Assembly (NCBI GenBank): GCA_964445695.1
Contig: CAYULF010000022.1
Span: 1 to 64,000, forward strand
Reading direction: 5' to 3'
From: JAUIKM01 sp964445695
GTDB taxonomy: Bacteria > Bacteroidota > Ignavibacteria > Kapaibacteriales > UBA7675
Length of the DNA stretch: 64,000 bases
A program made the position numbers and the translations under genes. A model generated the notes under the pieces. That model was not told where the DNA came from, did not search any database, and saw only the letters and a list, made by a program, of their open reading frames with translations. Positions within the stretch are counted from its first letter, which is position 1; each line of letters begins with the position of its first letter. Below, one piece after another: positions 26,557 to 35,627 of this stretch.

Positions 26557-27915
26557 TCACCCGCGGCGCAGGCGCATCGCAAAAGCTCCGTCGCAGCCGT
26601 GGATGTGGGGCAGAGTTTCGAGCGCGCCGTCGCGGCAGATTTCGGCCGGGAGATAGTTTTCGGCCCGATCGACCGCAAAATCGGGCGTTTCGCGCAGGAA
26701 ACGATCAACCACCTCCCGATTTTCTTCGGGTTCGGTAGTACAGGTGCTGTAGACCAGGACTCCGCCTGGCGCCGTGAGAGCGGCGGCGTGACGCAAAATG
26801 TCGGTCTGCAGCGTGGCCAGTTCCGCCAGGTCTTCCGGCCTGCGTCGCCACTTGATCTCCGGTTTCCCTGACAGCGTACCAAGTCCGGAACAGGGCGCAT
26901 CGACGAGAACGAGGTCTGCCGGCGCATCAAACGCTACGTCGCGTGCGTCGCCTTCCAGCGTGCGGATACAGCTCAGTCCAAGACGATGTGCCGCATTGTG
27001 GATCAGCGGTAGTTTGTTGGCATGCAGATCGACAGCCACGACGTCGCCGTTGTCGTTCATCAACTCGGCGGCGTACGTGCTTTTGCCGCCGGGCGCGCTG
27101 CAAAGATCGTAAACCGTCCATCCGGCTTGCGGGGAAGCGAGGCGGATCACGGCTGCGGCACCGGCGTCCTGAACGGTGCATCTGCCGTCGCGAAAGGCCG
27201 CCATCTCGTCCAGCACCAGGGGCGAATCGAGAAAAATGCAGTCCGGCTGAAAGGCGACCGGTTCGACTTCGAGGCCGAGTGCCCGCAATTCGGACACCAG
27301 CTCCTCAGTTGAACTGCGCATGCGATTAACGCGCAAACTTTGGCGCGGCCTGAGATTGTCCGCCTGGAGTAATTGTTCACATTCTTGCGCGCCAAAGCGT
27401 TGCAGCCAGCGCTCCACCAGCCAGTCGGGATGTGAATGCAGGACGCCCAGACGCGTTGTCGGGTCTGTCGGGAGCGTCGGCGCGCCTTTTTCAACACAAG
27501 CTCGCAGCACGGCATTCGTGAAGCCCGTCAGGCGTTCGCCGGCGCGGCGGCGTACATAGCGCACAGCCTCATGAATGGCGGCATGAGCGGGTATTTTGTC
27601 CATGAACTCCAGTTGATACAGGGCGGTGCGCAGGGCGGCCAGTATGGCATGCGGCAATTTGCGAATGCGCGTTTTGCTGTGATGCTGGAGTTGCCAGTCC
27701 AACCGGCGTTGCTGCCGCAGAACTCCTTTGACCAATTCTGTCAGTAAGTTGCGATCGCGGACGTGTTCCAGTTGTGTGCGGGCCTCGTCCAGCAGCTTGT
27801 CTGCGTAGGCGTCTCTTCCGGCCACGGCAGCCAGGATGTCGCATGCGTAGGTGCGCGCCGAGCGGCCGTCGGTTGATTCAGGCGTCGCTTTTTTAAACTT
27901 TGTTTTTTCTGACAT
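26557..27915 (-). CDS. rsmB: 16S rRNA (cytosine-967-C5)-methyltransferase RsmB
   Basis: The ATG at 27915 gives 452 residues. The N-terminal NusB-like domain (about 20-150: ILAAVAGRDAYADKLLDE ... RNLLTELVKGVLRQ ... FTNAVLRAC) and the C-terminal methyltransferase with CSAPGGKSTYAAEL (SAM site), DAPCSGLGTL (motif IV with the catalytic-release cysteine) and VYSTCTTEPEENREVV (motif VI cysteine nucleophile) are all present. This is the full RsmB set. It methylates C967 in helix 31 of 16S rRNA, improving decoding. It is divergent from the barrel gene at 28114. Assignment is secure for the family and probable for the exact base. Confidence 0.92.
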   Translation of the reverse strand: MSEKTKFKKATPESTDGRSARTYACDILAAVAGRDAYADKLLDEARTQLEHVRDRNLLTELVKGVLRQQRRLDWQLQHHSKTRIRKLPHAILAALRTALYQLEFMDKIPAHAAIHEAVRYVRRRAGERLTGFTNAVLRACVEKGAPTLPTDPTTRLGVLHSHPDWLVERWLQRFGAQECEQLLQADNLRPRQSLRVNRMRSSTEELVSELRALGLEVEPVAFQPDCIFLDSPLVLDEMAAFRDGRCTVQDAGAAAVIRLASPQAGWTVYDLCSAPGGKSTYAAELMNDNGDVVAVDLHANKLPLIHNAAHRLGLSCIRTLEGDARDVAFDAPADLVLVDAPCSGLGTLSGKPEIKWRRRPEDLAELATLQTDILRHAAALTAPGGVLVYSTCTTEPEENREVVDRFLRETPDFAVDRAENYLPAEICRDGALETLPHIHGCDGAFAMRLRRG

Positions 27916-28113
27916 GTATCGTCCGCCGCTTGCGTGGGTTAATGCCCTGAAGGAGGAAGCGGCAACCGTCCCGTGTACTTTGCCCGGCATCCGATGGTAC
28001 TTTTTCCATGCCTTGCATGCCATGCTTCGCTTTGATAACTTGACGCTCGAATTGCCGGCCAGCCCGGGACACCGTTCGTCAATTGCGATAACTTACAAAC
28101 TCTGTTAATCGAT

Positions 28114-28962
28114 ATGAAAAAATTTCCACTGCTCCTGTTGCTTGCCGCACTGATGTTTTCTCCCTTGTTTGTCATTGCGCAGGATGGCGACAGTGACGAC
28201 GGCGAGACCAGGCGCAAACGGCCGGAACGCGATGAGGAAACTCCGATTCAACCGTCATTCAACAAGACCTGGCCCTGGTCTGTCGGCGCGTTGATCGGCG
28301 CATCGTTTAACTCTCAAGGTGGAAAGTTTTACAGCGCTTGCGACTGCGAATTTACCAAAGGCGGCGGCAGCGGACTTATTCTCGGCGTCTTTGCAGAGAA
28401 ACAATTTTCCAAGGAATTTGCCTGGGGTTTGCGACTGACGCACGAGGCCAAAGATATTACTGCAAAGTTCGTTGAGTACGAATACGTCGAACTGGAAAAC
28501 ACCAATGACGGCAGCAGCTTTGAAGTGCCGGTTCGTTTTCGCCACGAAGCGCGAACCGAAATTTCAGCGCTTGCGCTGACTCCCTATCTGCAGTACACCC
28601 CGTTCAAAGCGATGTTTTTTCAAGCTGGATTTTCAGGCCAATACATTTACTCTGCCAACATTGTCAGCGAAAAACAATTGGCCGAGCGCACCATTCGCGA
28701 CCCGAACAACGGCCAGCTGCTCGATATCGGTCTGGACGGGCGCGGACTGACGCAGACGGTCGAAGACGGTGAGATTCAGGATCTGAATCCCTTCCAGATG
28801 TACGCCTCATTCATGGTCGGCATCAACATTCACTTCTCTGAAGACTTTGCCTTTATACCCATGTTCAACTTCGGCATACCGTTCTCAACCATTTCAGAGC
28901 GTGGCGAGGATTTCACCATTTCGTCGGGACAATTGCTTTTCGGCTTCCGCAAAACACTGTAA
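28114..28962 (+). CDS. Secreted/outer-membrane beta-barrel protein
   Basis: The product is 282 residues with a signal peptide (LLLLLAALMFSPLFVIAQ). A short acidic/basic stretch (DGDSDDGETRRKRPERDEE) follows, then a domain of about 230 residues of alternating strands (WSVGALIGASF, GLILGVFAEKQF, FAWGLRLTHE, YLQYTPFKAMFFQAGF, FAFIPMFNFGIPF, LLFGFRKTL), typical of small outer-membrane barrels of 8-10 strands in Bacteroidota (PF13568-like). The last residues carry aromatic-rich GFRKTL, fitting the barrel-assembly signal. The function is unknown. Confidence 0.7.
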   Translation: MKKFPLLLLLAALMFSPLFVIAQDGDSDDGETRRKRPERDEETPIQPSFNKTWPWSVGALIGASFNSQGGKFYSACDCEFTKGGGSGLILGVFAEKQFSKEFAWGLRLTHEAKDITAKFVEYEYVELENTNDGSSFEVPVRFRHEARTEISALALTPYLQYTPFKAMFFQAGFSGQYIYSANIVSEKQLAERTIRDPNNGQLLDIGLDGRGLTQTVEDGEIQDLNPFQMYASFMVGINIHFSEDFAFIPMFNFGIPFSTISERGEDFTISSGQLLFGFRKTL

Positions 28963-29513
28963 GCACAGCGAAAAATAGCGGCTTGGGGAAAAAAGTCTGA
29001 GACGGAGCGCTCAGATTTAGGTCGCTGGTTGTCAGGTCACGATAGGCACTCCTGCAAGCGCCACTTCGGCGGCCTGGACGCTAAAATATGGCGGTATTGT
29101 TGAATAAATCGCAGGTAAATGATAACTTCATTGATCTGTGCTGTTACCCGATTCGCAATGTTCGAATTTTTCAAGTCGATTTCCGATAGGGCGGCGTCTG
29201 TTCCTTCGTTTAGTACGGGCAGCAACGGCAATCAATCATGGAGACGTCGCCGGATCCTCGTATCACGACGCGTCGTATTGGCAATGGGAGCGCCGACAGT
29301 CCGAACGCAGATACCAAACATCGGCCGCCGTTGACGGCAGCCGTTGGAATGCGCCGAACTGTGCAAAAAAAGCAGCGGCTCCGCGCCTCCCGGCTTGGGC
29401 GATTGTAATGTTAAATTCATATATTATGCGGCTGTACGCCCAGGTACGGGACCAAGACAGAAAACGATTCCGATGATCATAACAATGTTTCATTCATAGC
29501 CTGGTAGGTGGGT
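28963..29513. other. Intergenic stretch before the PorE-like gene
   Basis: 550 nt without a credible gene. A weak hairpin (TCTGAG/CTCAGA, near 28998) may end the barrel transcript. The region near 29410-29440 is AT-rich and could hold a promoter. Nothing else was seen. Confidence 0.5.
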
Positions 29514-32153
29514 ATGCGACTACTCCTGTCCACGATTGTGGTGCTTTTGTTGATGTATGTAACGCCTTTGTGTGCCGAATCGCCGGCAGGCGCGAATCAA
29601 GCCGGTTTGGCCACTGCAAGGGCGGCCCAATCCCAGCTCTATCTGTATGGAGCCGCGATTGCCAGCGCACCGCAAGATGATAATCTCGGAGTGCTCTATA
29701 ACGAGAATATCCGGATTATCAACCTGGGGCCCATCGTTAACTACGAGGGACTCGACTACGCCCCGACGATCTCCGCAGACGGCAAGACGCTGTACTTTGT
29801 TTCAGACCGTGAAGGGAGCGTACTGGACAAGGATGATAATCCTTCGCACGACTTCTGGTTCACGACAAAACCGGACAACTACGATACAGTCTTTGCCAAG
29901 CCGGTCAACCTTGATCCCAACTCCCCGTATGGTCGTCAGGGTACCAACACGCCGCGCAACGAGGGTGTAGCCTCAATTTCTGCCGATCAGCAGATGCTCG
30001 TGTTTACGGGCTGCGACCGCGAAGACGGTATCGGCGGCTGTGACCTTTACATCTCCGAGATCAACGAAGACGGTACCTGGGGCCTGCCCAAGAACCTGGG
30101 ACGGACGGTCAACTCCGAGGCATGGGACTCTCAGCCTTCGATTGCTCCGGACAAAAGCCGCATCTACTTTGCATCCAACCGCGATGGCGGTGTCGGTGGA
30201 ATGGACATCTGGTACACTGATTTTGACTTCGAATTTGAGGAGTGGCAGGAAGCGGTCAACCTCGGCGAGGAAATCAACACAGATGAGGACGACTGGTCAC
30301 CTTTCATCAACGCCGACAACGAAACGCTGTTCATTTCTTCCAAAGGCCACAAGCCGAACATTGGTGGATTTGACTTTTACATCTCGCGTCGCACTCAATC
30401 CGGCGCCTGGTCTGCTCCCGAAAACATCGGTCAGCCCATCAACACGCAGCAGGACGAGTTTTTTATCTCGGCTCCGGCGTCGGGCGACATCCTCTACTTC
30501 GCCTCCCGTCGCCAGGACATCAATGGGTTTCAGGGCGACTACGACATTTTCATGGCATTTGTCCCGACCTTCTTCCGCACGCAATTGCTGACGGTACAGG
30601 TTCTGGACGAATGTACGGGCGAGTCCATTCCGGCTACCGTTGAAGTTGTCAACTCCGTCACGCGTGATCGCAAAAGCGGCGACCTTTCGGGCGACGGCGG
30701 CGACTACCGCCAGCAGATCAACCCGCTTGACTTCGGCGACGCCAAAGACTCGATCATGCAGGTTTCTTTTGAAATCTCGGCGACAAACCCCGCTTATGGT
30801 ACCGTCTCGACGAAACTCGTCGTCGAAAAACCGGCCAAAGTGGAAGACAAATCCGAAGCCGCTCAGATTATTCAACTCGACCCGGTTGTGATCCGCCTCG
30901 GTCAGCGCCCGAAACTGCGCGCCGAAATGGACTTTTCGGACTACTCTAAAGACAATCCCAACGATCCGGTCTTCGGCAAGTTCAAGGGCCTGGTGATGCA
31001 GGAAATCCAGACGCGTACTCTGTATCCGCTGCTGAACTACGTTTTCTTTGACGAAGGCGGTTCCGACATTCCCGAGCGTTATATCCTTTTTGATTCGCCC
31101 TCACAGGTTGGCGCATTTGACGACAACAATATTCCGGGCGGGACCTTTGAGAAGTACTACAACATTCTCAACATCTACGGCTACCGCATGAAAAACAACC
31201 CGTCCTCCAAGCTGGAAGTTGTGGGTTACATCGGTACTGTCAGTGACAAGGAAAAGGATGAAAAACTGGCACAAACGCGTGCTACCAACGTTTACAATTA
31301 CCTCAAGGATGTCTGGGGCATCGAAGAATCGCGCCTTGATCTGAAGTGGGGCAAAAAACCGAAACTTCCTTCAAACGTGCGCGACAGCATGGGGCAAGAA
31401 GAAAACCGTCGTGTTGAACTCCTTTCAACCGACTGGGAAGTTGTCAAGCCGATTATCGACACGGATCCGACGCTCTTCCCCTCGCCGGAAACGATGACCT
31501 TTGTAATGGAGAACGGTATCGACGACAATATAGTCGCTGAACGCCGTATCGAAGTGACGCACGGGGACAAGCCGTGGAACACACTGAAGGACATTGGTAC
31601 GACGGATGCTTCTTTCGAGTGGGATTGGTTTGACTCCAAAGATCTCCTGCCCAAGAAGGGCGATGAGTCGGCATTCCAGGCGCGACTGGTTGTGACATCC
31701 AAAAACGGCCGTGAATGTATTTCGGATCCGATTACCATCCTGGTCAAGCAGATTTCGACGCGCGATGACCTGGTGGGCGACGACGGCGACAAAACTCTTG
31801 AGAAGTACAACCTGGTGTTGTTTAAGTTTAACAGCGATGAAGCCGGCGCCCTTAACGAGCGAATTCTGAAAGAATTTGTGTTCGATCGCGTCCTGCCTTC
31901 CTCGGAAGTCAACATTGTCGGTCATACCGACGTTGTTGGTCTCTACGAGGTCAACCAGCGTCTGTCGCAACGTCGTGCCGCTACGGTCGAACGTTCGATT
32001 AAAAACAACCGCAAACAGTTCAAAACGTTTGAAACCGACGGCGTCGGTGAGGACGATGCGTTATATACCAACGAATCGCCCGAAGGTCGTTTTTACAACC
32101 GTACGGTTCAGATTCAGATTCAGACGCCGCTGAGCGCTTTCAAGAACAACTGA
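29514..32153 (+). CDS. PorE-like PD40/OmpA protein with two OmpA domains
   Basis: The ATG at 29514 with AGGTGG upstream gives 879 residues. A signal peptide is followed by WD40-like PD40 blades (about 80-330: ISADGKTLYFVSDREGS, ISADQQMLVFTGCDRE, IAPDKSRIYFASNRDGG, INADNETLFISSKGH), then an Ig/carboxypeptidase-regulatory-like fold (about 345-460: LTVQVLDECTGESIPATVEVV). Two OmpA-like peptidoglycan-binding regions follow: about 490-640 (NYVFFDEGGSDIPERY, LEVVGYIG, RATNVYNYL, NRRVELL) and about 755-879 (VLFKFNSDEAGALNE, VNIVGHTDVVG, RLSQRRAATVERSI, NRTVQIQIQ). The order propeller, regulatory fold and OmpA is that of PorE, the T9SS part that docks the system to peptidoglycan; the duplicated OmpA region is unusual. 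It lies directly before seven T9SS cargo genes. Confidence 0.8.
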   Translation: MRLLLSTIVVLLLMYVTPLCAESPAGANQAGLATARAAQSQLYLYGAAIASAPQDDNLGVLYNENIRIINLGPIVNYEGLDYAPTISADGKTLYFVSDREGSVLDKDDNPSHDFWFTTKPDNYDTVFAKPVNLDPNSPYGRQGTNTPRNEGVASISADQQMLVFTGCDREDGIGGCDLYISEINEDGTWGLPKNLGRTVNSEAWDSQPSIAPDKSRIYFASNRDGGVGGMDIWYTDFDFEFEEWQEAVNLGEEINTDEDDWSPFINADNETLFISSKGHKPNIGGFDFYISRRTQSGAWSAPENIGQPINTQQDEFFISAPASGDILYFASRRQDINGFQGDYDIFMAFVPTFFRTQLLTVQVLDECTGESIPATVEVVNSVTRDRKSGDLSGDGGDYRQQINPLDFGDAKDSIMQVSFEISATNPAYGTVSTKLVVEKPAKVEDKSEAAQIIQLDPVVIRLGQRPKLRAEMDFSDYSKDNPNDPVFGKFKGLVMQEIQTRTLYPLLNYVFFDEGGSDIPERYILFDSPSQVGAFDDNNIPGGTFEKYYNILNIYGYRMKNNPSSKLEVVGYIGTVSDKEKDEKLAQTRATNVYNYLKDVWGIEESRLDLKWGKKPKLPSNVRDSMGQEENRRVELLSTDWEVVKPIIDTDPTLFPSPETMTFVMENGIDDNIVAERRIEVTHGDKPWNTLKDIGTTDASFEWDWFDSKDLLPKKGDESAFQARLVVTSKNGRECISDPITILVKQISTRDDLVGDDGDKTLEKYNLVLFKFNSDEAGALNERILKEFVFDRVLPSSEVNIVGHTDVVGLYEVNQRLSQRRAATVERSIKNNRKQFKTFETDGVGEDDALYTNESPEGRFYNRTVQIQIQTPLSAFKNN

Positions 32154-32607
32154 TTCTTTGGGGACTCCGGCCCTCACGGGCTGATGAATTTCCCTGGACG
32201 TAACAAAAAGAGCGAGAAATAATTCTCGCTCTTTTTTTTTGGAGACGGGTTGCCCTTCTCCGTGTCGATTGCTCCTTGAGGATTGCTGTGTCTTATTGCG
32301 ACATTGATTCTGGCGCGCGACTCAGCCAAGGCATCCTCTAGCGACCCCATGATGTGACTCATAAGCTCCCGGCAGATTCCCTCTGTTCGAGGTGTTAGAC
32401 TCGAATGCGGCTCCCGCAGGGCTTCCCGCAGACCGAACGGTTACAGTTCCCCATACACACACATTAGCCGCTGTTGCGGCGCCGACCCGGAATACGGACA
32501 GAACCCAGGTGTCGACGCAGTTGCCGGCCCGTGAAATGGCACTGCGGTGTTGTGTACACTCGATGCATGTAATAAATCCCAAGTTACTCTCTCTAAGGAC
32601 CGTTCCA
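32154..32607. other. Spacer between PorE-like gene and cargo array
   Basis: 454 nt containing the terminator at 32205-32240 and, beyond it, the presumed promoter of the first array gene. The plus frame is open from 32392 but the region before the ATG at 32608 is not protein-like. Confidence 0.5.
32205..32240 (+). terminator. Terminator after the PorE-like gene
   Basis: Perfect stem AAAAAGAGCGAGAA with its complement TTCTCGCTCTTTTT around ATAA, ending in a run of nine T. A textbook Rho-independent terminator, symmetrical enough to act both ways. Confidence 0.9.
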
Positions 32608-35397
32608 ATGAAACAGGCTTACCCCCGATTGTCTGATGCTGTTTGTTCAACGTCTTCCATACTGTTTGCCGCGCTGCTCATTTTAAGTGCATTGCCGACA
32701 CTCGCTCAGGAGTTTGATGTTCCGCCGATAGAGCGAAGCCTGAACAACGGGATGACCGGCACCGATTTCTGGTTTGCCATTCCGCCTACGAAAGGATCTT
32801 TCGGCGGCTCTGAAAATCTTTATGTACTGGTTGCTTCTACCGTTGACACGAAAATCGAATTGACTGTTGGCGGCGGTTCTCCGGTGCAAAAGGAAGTCAA
32901 AGCCAACGAAACCGCTATCCTTTCCTCAGACAACAATCTGGCGAACTGGGCCTGGGAAGTCAAAAACAGCGAACAGATCGAATCGTTGGGAATACACATT
33001 ACTGCCGATGACCCGGTAGCGGTTTCCGTGCTGACCGCCAAACAGCGCGCCGCTGATGCTTTCGCCGTCATTCCGACCCACCTGCTGGGCACCTATTATA
33101 TTAACTGCAGCTACTACGACAATCCCGGATTCGGCTTCAATACCGATATTGGCGGCGGTTTTCTGATCGTGGCCACGCAGGACGGTACGTCCGTCAACTA
33201 CACATTGGACGGCGTCGATATCTCTTCCGGGCAGACTGTTGGCGGCCTTTCCGTTGGCGAAAGCCGTAGTATTTCCCTGCAGGCGGGCGAAGCCTATGCT
33301 GTGATCAGCGCTGGTGAAGCCGATGCCGGGCAATTCGATCTTACGGGTTCGACGATAACGTCAACCAAGCCGGTCGCCGTAATCGGATTTCACCAGAATT
33401 CCGCGCTGCCTGCTGCCGCATTTTTTGCTTCGACCGGAGCGCTCTGTGAAATGTTGCCGCCGGTAACCGCATGGGGGACGGAATTTGCGTCTTACCAGTA
33501 TAACAACAGCGGTCAGGGCTCCTACTATCGCATTATTGCGTCGCAACCCGATACCAAGTACGAAGCTTTTTCCTATAAAAACGGTGAGATCGTCAGCACC
33601 AAATCCGGCCTGCTCTCGAATATCGGCGACATGAAAGAATTTGACGAAGCCGATCCGCGGGTTACGACGGGTGGTTTCCTGCAGGACATGGTCTACTGGA
33701 AAGCCGACAAACCAGTTCTCGTGATGCAGTATTCTTTCGGAGAGAACTTTAACTCCGGCCAGCCTTACATGTCGCTGGTTCCGCCGTTGGCACAAGGCTT
33801 GAAGAGTTCTTTCTTCAGTGTGCCGGCGGAAGTGTCCGGTTCTAAACTCAATATCTTTGCCGAAGGCGATCCAGACGACGAAGAAGCCTTGCTGCTGCGC
33901 TCAGTCCGACTGAACGGCAAGCAGTTGGTTACCAGCAATCCTTCGTTTATCGTAAATCGCGTACCGGGTACAAACTGGTACTTTACGGAAATTGACGTGC
34001 AGCCGGGCCGTTACACGCTTGACGGCGACGCCAGACACATTGCCTATTTGTATGGCCGTGTAGCGCCGGGCGGCGGTGGTTTTACTCTGGGTGGTTATGG
34101 TATGCCGGTATCAGCGGCTGTCAATCATCTGGAGTCCAACGATGCGGAAGCGCCGACCTTTACGACGAGCATCGATTGCGGTGTCGTTACCGTTCTTGCA
34201 AAGGACAACAAGTCCATCGCAGCCGTTGAGTTCATTGACGACCGCAGTGTCAATGCCGAGTTTACGCGCATTACGCCGCGTACTATTCTGAATCTCTACG
34301 GTGTAACGCAATATTCCTTCAGCGTCGGCCCACAGCCGGGCGGTCACCTCTCGCCTGTGAAAGCCTTGTTTGCAATTCTGGATCGCGCCGGCAACATCAC
34401 TATCGACTCTGTTGAAATTCCGGCTTCGACGGAAATCGTCGAAATGTCGCCTTCGCGTGTGAACTTCGGTCCCGTGCGTCTGCAAACGGAGCGCGAGCGC
34501 TCATTTGACATCGAAAATCCGACGGCTGAAGCGATTGAGATTCTGGAGCTGGACCTCGTCAACCAAACGGTCTTTACCAAGATCGACTGGCCCGAAACGC
34601 CCTTTACAATCGAAGCATTCGGCAGCCAGGAATTGAAAGTCATGTACAAACCTACTCGCGAGGACATCGACAATACGATGCCCGATCGCGATTCGGTCAT
34701 CGCGTCCACCGAGTGTTTCCAGTACAAGCTCGGTCTCATGGTCGGTCGTGGCGTAACCGCCAATACTGCATTTGAGAATCAGGCAGTTTGGGATGCAGGT
34801 ACGATTGAAGTCGGCAACGATCCGGTGTGTTATGAAGGCCAGGAATTTGGTCTGCGCAACTACGGTACGGAAATTGTGACGTTGACGCGCTTTACGCTTC
34901 AGGGGGCGGACTGGTCCGAGGTTCCATTTGACAAAGGCAGTCTTCAGATTCCAGATGGCGGCCTCGCCCTGCAACCGGGCGACGTCTTCTACGTGTCGGG
35001 CATGTGTTTTGATCCGACAGATGCAGGTGAGTTCGAGGTGCAGATTGTGTTTGAAACCAGTGCCGACGAATCGATCTCGATGACCTGGCGCGGAGAAGCG
35101 ACAAAAACAGTCAGTGTCACGGATGAATCCATGCCGGGTTACCGCCTTGATTTCGCCCGTCCGAATCCGGCTGACGCCAAAGCGCTGATTCCATTTGCGC
35201 TCGGCGGCAATGAGCACGTACGCATTTCACTGTATGATGCCCGTGGCAACCTCGTAGCCGTTGTATTGGATGAAGTACGGCCTGAAGGCCAACACAACAT
35301 TGAGGTAGACACGGCGGTGCTTCCGGTTGGTCACTACTTCTACCGCCTGGAAGCGGGCTCGTTTAACGCCGGGCTGCCGCTACAAGTCGTCCGCTGA
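32608..35397 (+). CDS. IgGFc-binding-like T9SS cargo, array copy 1 (subfamily I)
   Basis: The ATG at 32608 has AAGGA upstream (929 residues); earlier in-frame Mets lie in non-protein-like sequence. A signal peptide (LFAALLILSALPTLAQ) precedes the IgGFc-binding-like region (about 40-480), which opens GMTGTDFWFAIPP and contains IPTHLLGTYY, GGGFLIVATQDGT, STKPVAVIGFHQN, CEMLPPVTAWG and KADKPVLVMQYS. Next is a domain with the motif LDRAGNITI (about 590-595), then two ASH/HYDIN-like Ig domains (VNFGPVRLQTERERSFDIEN from about 615; a second from about 730), then the T9SS type-A sorting domain (RPNPADAK, LYDARGNLVAVV, PVGHYFYRL). The protein is secreted and carried to the surface by T9SS. The ligand is unknown; the family name comes from a distant animal protein. 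Confidence 0.82.
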   Translation: MKQAYPRLSDAVCSTSSILFAALLILSALPTLAQEFDVPPIERSLNNGMTGTDFWFAIPPTKGSFGGSENLYVLVASTVDTKIELTVGGGSPVQKEVKANETAILSSDNNLANWAWEVKNSEQIESLGIHITADDPVAVSVLTAKQRAADAFAVIPTHLLGTYYINCSYYDNPGFGFNTDIGGGFLIVATQDGTSVNYTLDGVDISSGQTVGGLSVGESRSISLQAGEAYAVISAGEADAGQFDLTGSTITSTKPVAVIGFHQNSALPAAAFFASTGALCEMLPPVTAWGTEFASYQYNNSGQGSYYRIIASQPDTKYEAFSYKNGEIVSTKSGLLSNIGDMKEFDEADPRVTTGGFLQDMVYWKADKPVLVMQYSFGENFNSGQPYMSLVPPLAQGLKSSFFSVPAEVSGSKLNIFAEGDPDDEEALLLRSVRLNGKQLVTSNPSFIVNRVPGTNWYFTEIDVQPGRYTLDGDARHIAYLYGRVAPGGGGFTLGGYGMPVSAAVNHLESNDAEAPTFTTSIDCGVVTVLAKDNKSIAAVEFIDDRSVNAEFTRITPRTILNLYGVTQYSFSVGPQPGGHLSPVKALFAILDRAGNITIDSVEIPASTEIVEMSPSRVNFGPVRLQTERERSFDIENPTAEAIEILELDLVNQTVFTKIDWPETPFTIEAFGSQELKVMYKPTREDIDNTMPDRDSVIASTECFQYKLGLMVGRGVTANTAFENQAVWDAGTIEVGNDPVCYEGQEFGLRNYGTEIVTLTRFTLQGADWSEVPFDKGSLQIPDGGLALQPGDVFYVSGMCFDPTDAGEFEVQIVFETSADESISMTWRGEATKTVSVTDESMPGYRLDFARPNPADAKALIPFALGGNEHVRISLYDARGNLVAVVLDEVRPEGQHNIEVDTAVLPVGHYFYRLEAGSFNAGLPLQVVR

Positions 35398-35421
35398 TTG
35401 CTTCGGCAACCGACAAAACAG

Positions 35422-35450
35422 AGGCGATCGCTGCAAAGCGGTCGCCTTTT
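35422..35450 (+). terminator. Terminator after array copy 1
   Basis: Stem GAGGCGATCGC / GCGGTCGCC (one G-U pair) followed by TTTT, 25 nt after the stop. It suggests that copy 1 is not read through into copy 2. Confidence 0.8.
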
Positions 35451-35627
35451 CTGATTTAAAGCCGACCTTTTTCTTTCAAGTTATTCCGACCGTGGGGTTT
35501 ACTTTCATGTTGAATTATTATAAATTCATGCGGTACACAACGGTCGGCCATACACACTGCATTTCTGCCTGAGTGAAGCCAGGCACCCGACCGGGAGATT
35601 AATACATTCAGCGGGCTGCTACAGGAC

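Noticed and set aside
26439..26930. N-terminal extension of the DUF4097 gene
   Set aside because: It would overlap rsmB in antisense and precede an obvious signal peptide.
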